From the NCBI GenBank assembly GCA_964461295.1, contig CAYWTX010000016.1:1-14853 (forward strand): a stretch of DNA of 14,853 nucleotides, read 5' to 3'. The DNA is from CAYWTX01 sp964461295 (lineage in GTDB: Bacteria; Planctomycetota; Phycisphaerae; SM23-33). The notes beneath the pieces were generated by a model. The model searched no databases. It saw nothing but the letters and a program-made list of their open reading frames with translations, and was not told the origin of the DNA. The stretch's first letter is position 1, and each line of letters opens with the position of its first letter. Made by a program: the position numbers and the translations under genes. Of this stretch, positions 12,909 to 14,853 are shown piece after piece.

Positions 12909-14582
12909 TCATTTGGAGACTTCCTTTGTTTCCGGAGTGGCCGATCGGCGCAGGTCGTAGCAGGCCAGCCGACCGTCGGCGGTACGTTCGAACATGCGCC
13001 CGTCAACCAGTGGTGTCGAGGCGACAATGTCGTAGGAACCCATGTATTCGATAAGGTCAAGGCCCCGCCTCTCGTCGCCAAATCGAGGTGAAATGGTCTC
13101 CGGTGTGACAATCCAGTCAATGAAGATATTGCTTGCTCGCCCGTGACCATTGACTGTGCGGACGATGGCGCGATCGCCCAACCAGAGGACGTTTCCCCAA
13201 AAGGCGCGAACACTTGAGTAAGGGCCGCCGTTATTGGTTGACACGATCTCGGCACCGGTTTCCTCGTCGAGCAATGCGATTCGACCGGGATCGGTCTTCC
13301 CCCAATTACCTCCTTCGTTGATCGTCCCATATGTCATGACGAGCACCCGACCATCGCGAATACGGGTGGAACAACCCGTTCGAGCATCACTCGTTACCGC
13401 AAAACTGTTGGGCACTGTCTCGGCCATCGCCCAGACCTTCTCGGCCTTTTCGGGACTGATGCGGTAACAACCCCAGATGCCTGGTAAGTTCTCCTTGCCC
13501 ACCTTGGACTTGGAGTTGACATTGACCATGACAGAACGTTCACCCGGGGCGAGAGTTCCGGGATTCTCGCCCAGGCCGTCAACTTTCCACGCCACTTTTC
13601 CATTCTGGGGATCGACCAGAAACATACTGGTATTGGCGCAGACGAGCCAGGCTTGGCCTTTATGGCGCCAAATATTTGGTGTCGCAGTATCGCGAATGCA
13701 ATTGGATAGTGTCCATGTGAGTTTACCGGTGGCGGCCTCGTACCCACGTAGACCGCCCTTGAAGTCGGCGGTGACCACGATGCCATTTACTGCAACGACC
13801 GAACTCCCCCAATCACCATATTTGGGCAGCACGATCTTGCCAGCGGCGGCCTGTTCCACGCTTTCAACACGGTATGCCTCTCTGGCCTTGTAGGCATCTC
13901 CAACATCGTTTTGCCACAGCTTCTTGCCACTGATCGCATCATAGGCAAAGACCCGCCCCGTACTGCCCACCGCGAAAACCCGGCCCTCATCTACCGCTGC
14001 CGCTACCTGGAATCCATTGCGTTGTGAACCACTGTAGATTTGCCCACCGGGTTCAACGGCCTTCCACAGCACCTTGCCGTTGCTCGCATCGAAACAGATG
14101 ACCAGATCTTCGGCCTCGACCCGGAAACGAGTTGGCACATCGGGTTTGGGACTCTTGTCGTAACCGGTGTTGCTCCGGAACGGCGCCGTGAACACCTTGC
14201 CCGCAGGCCGATAGGACGCGCCGTAGACGCGCCCGTTGGCAACCACCACTCCCGCCCAGTTGCCGGGATGGACCTTGGCATCGGGACCGATTTTCTCCTC
14301 GACAGCATCATGTCCGCTCCAGATGACGCTGGAATACTTGCCGTGGCCGAGGTCATTGTCCTCACTGACCCAGGCAAGACGGGCCTGGGATAGATCCTCG
14401 ACCAAGGGCGTCGCTGTACGCAACGGAAGGAAGTTGCTGGTGGGACCGGTCATCGAAGGCCAACCGATCTTCCATGCCTCCTCGGCGGAGGCGTCCTTGG
14501 GTGGTTCCGCTGCCTGTACGTCCAACGCCAGACTCAGTACGACCAACGATACCAATTGCGTTCGGTTTGTCCATGTGTTCAT
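12909..14582 (-). CDS. Secreted PQQ-binding-like (BamB-type) beta-propeller protein
   Basis: 557 residues from the ATG at 14580-14582, chosen because AAGGAG lies just upstream and it gives a proper signal peptide; the open frame continues upstream but adds unlikely residues. Residues 1-24 form a signal peptide (polar start, hydrophobic VSLVVLSLAL, then VQA-A), without a lipobox cysteine, so it is exported and not a lipoprotein. Propeller blades are marked by the repeat D-x-x-x-GK-x-x-W: CFDASNGKVLW near 163-173, AYDAISGKKLW near 213-223, GYEAATGKLTW near 280-290, LVDPQNGKVAW near 322-332 and LLDEETGAE near 437-445. The role may be binding or scaffolding at the cell surface; true quinone-dependent enzyme activity is not shown. 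It is visibly less GC-rich than the dehydrogenase genes and separated from E1 by 127 bases, so joint transcription is uncertain. Confidence 0.85.
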   Translation of the reverse strand: MNTWTNRTQLVSLVVLSLALDVQAAEPPKDASAEEAWKIGWPSMTGPTSNFLPLRTATPLVEDLSQARLAWVSEDNDLGHGKYSSVIWSGHDAVEEKIGPDAKVHPGNWAGVVVANGRVYGASYRPAGKVFTAPFRSNTGYDKSPKPDVPTRFRVEAEDLVICFDASNGKVLWKAVEPGGQIYSGSQRNGFQVAAAVDEGRVFAVGSTGRVFAYDAISGKKLWQNDVGDAYKAREAYRVESVEQAAAGKIVLPKYGDWGSSVVAVNGIVVTADFKGGLRGYEAATGKLTWTLSNCIRDTATPNIWRHKGQAWLVCANTSMFLVDPQNGKVAWKVDGLGENPGTLAPGERSVMVNVNSKSKVGKENLPGIWGCYRISPEKAEKVWAMAETVPNSFAVTSDARTGCSTRIRDGRVLVMTYGTINEGGNWGKTDPGRIALLDEETGAEIVSTNNGGPYSSVRAFWGNVLWLGDRAIVRTVNGHGRASNIFIDWIVTPETISPRFGDERRGLDLIEYMGSYDIVASTPLVDGRMFERTADGRLACYDLRRSATPETKEVSK

Positions 14583-14666
14583 GTTCTTCTCCTTCCGGCT
14601 GTGGCCGCGGTTAGAGTTAGGCGTCGCGCATAAAGAACCTAAAGTATTATGCCTTAGCATGCCGTT

Positions 14667-14853
14667 ATGATAGGTATGCCAGACAAGATAGTTGTGCAAT
14701 GGGTCAAAGACAAGTACCAACCCTTGGAACGATCGCTCAACGAGCGATGCCGCCGGCTGTGGGCCGCGGCAGAGGCGCGATCGATGGGCCGCGGGGGTGT
14801 GGCGGCGGTGATGGGAGCGACAGGGATGTCGTCGGCTACGTTGAGCAAAGGCC
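14667..14853 (+). CDS. ISAzo13-family transposase, N-terminal fragment cut by the window end
   Basis: The first 62 residues of a protein running off the window; the ATG at 14676 is an alternative start. The segment LNERCRRLWAAAEARSMGRGGVAAVM, followed by TGMSSATLSKG, matches what I know of ISAzo13-type transposases, which begin with a helical domain containing NERxRRLWAAAEAxxxGxGG before a DDE nuclease core. The core lies beyond the window, so intactness cannot be judged. The gene is divergent from the beta-propeller gene, with 84 bases between the two starts. The element's left terminal repeat would be in or near that gap, but I could not identify it. TATTAT at 14646-14651 is a possible -10 box. 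Confidence 0.75.
   Translation, partial: MIGMPDKIVVQWVKDKYQPLERSLNERCRRLWAAAEARSMGRGGVAAVMGATGMSSATLSKG

Noticed and set aside
10250..13054. A long open frame on the plus strand through the dehydrogenase genes
   Set aside because: It is antisense to E1 and E2, whose domains and active-site motifs are clear. Its product is His/Arg/Gly-rich low complexity, as expected from GC-biased codons read backwards.

Overview
The window is GC-rich bacterial DNA without rRNA, tRNA or CRISPR. Three things point, not conclusively, to Planctomycetota or a relative: a secreted PQQ-type beta-propeller protein, an ISAzo13-type transposase start, and GC-rich intergenic hairpin repeats of a kind I recall from planctomycete genomes.

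Positions 1 to about 8710 read as one phage-like mobile unit, all on the plus strand. A 434-base non-coding leader holds a palindrome, a 21-22 bp spaced CCGGTT array and a sigma70-type promoter. It is followed by a small unknown protein, a MuA-family DDE transposase (GTG start two bases after the preceding stop), a sigma70-family factor, a short protein that begins like a tail tape-measure protein, an HK97-family prohead protease, a major capsid protein, a small putative decoration protein and a second, longer capsid paralogue. GC-rich hairpins follow each of the last three genes. No terminase, portal, MuB, head-tail adaptor, tail sheath or tube, or lysis gene is visible, so this is an unusually stripped unit: Mu-type transposition plus a capsid-assembly core. 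It could be a decayed Mu-like prophage, a satellite that borrows packaging and tail parts, or a part of a larger prophage extending left of the window. I could not define its ends.

Positions 8711-9462 carry no convincing gene. They hold a 21-bp tandem duplication, two large imperfect inverted repeats (about 23-bp and 20-bp stems) and a pair of small REP-like hairpins, which look like dispersed non-coding repeats.

Positions 9463-14582 are host-type genes on the minus strand. In transcription order they are a secreted beta-propeller protein, a fused E1alpha-E1beta 2-oxoacid (pyruvate or acetoin type) dehydrogenase with a C-terminal lipoyl domain, and an E2 acyltransferase that lacks its own lipoyl domain and overlaps E1 by 8 bases. 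The lipoyl swinging arm has thus moved from E2 to E1. No E3 (dihydrolipoamide dehydrogenase) gene is present. The window closes with the start of an ISAzo13-type transposase, divergent from the beta-propeller gene and cut by the window edge.
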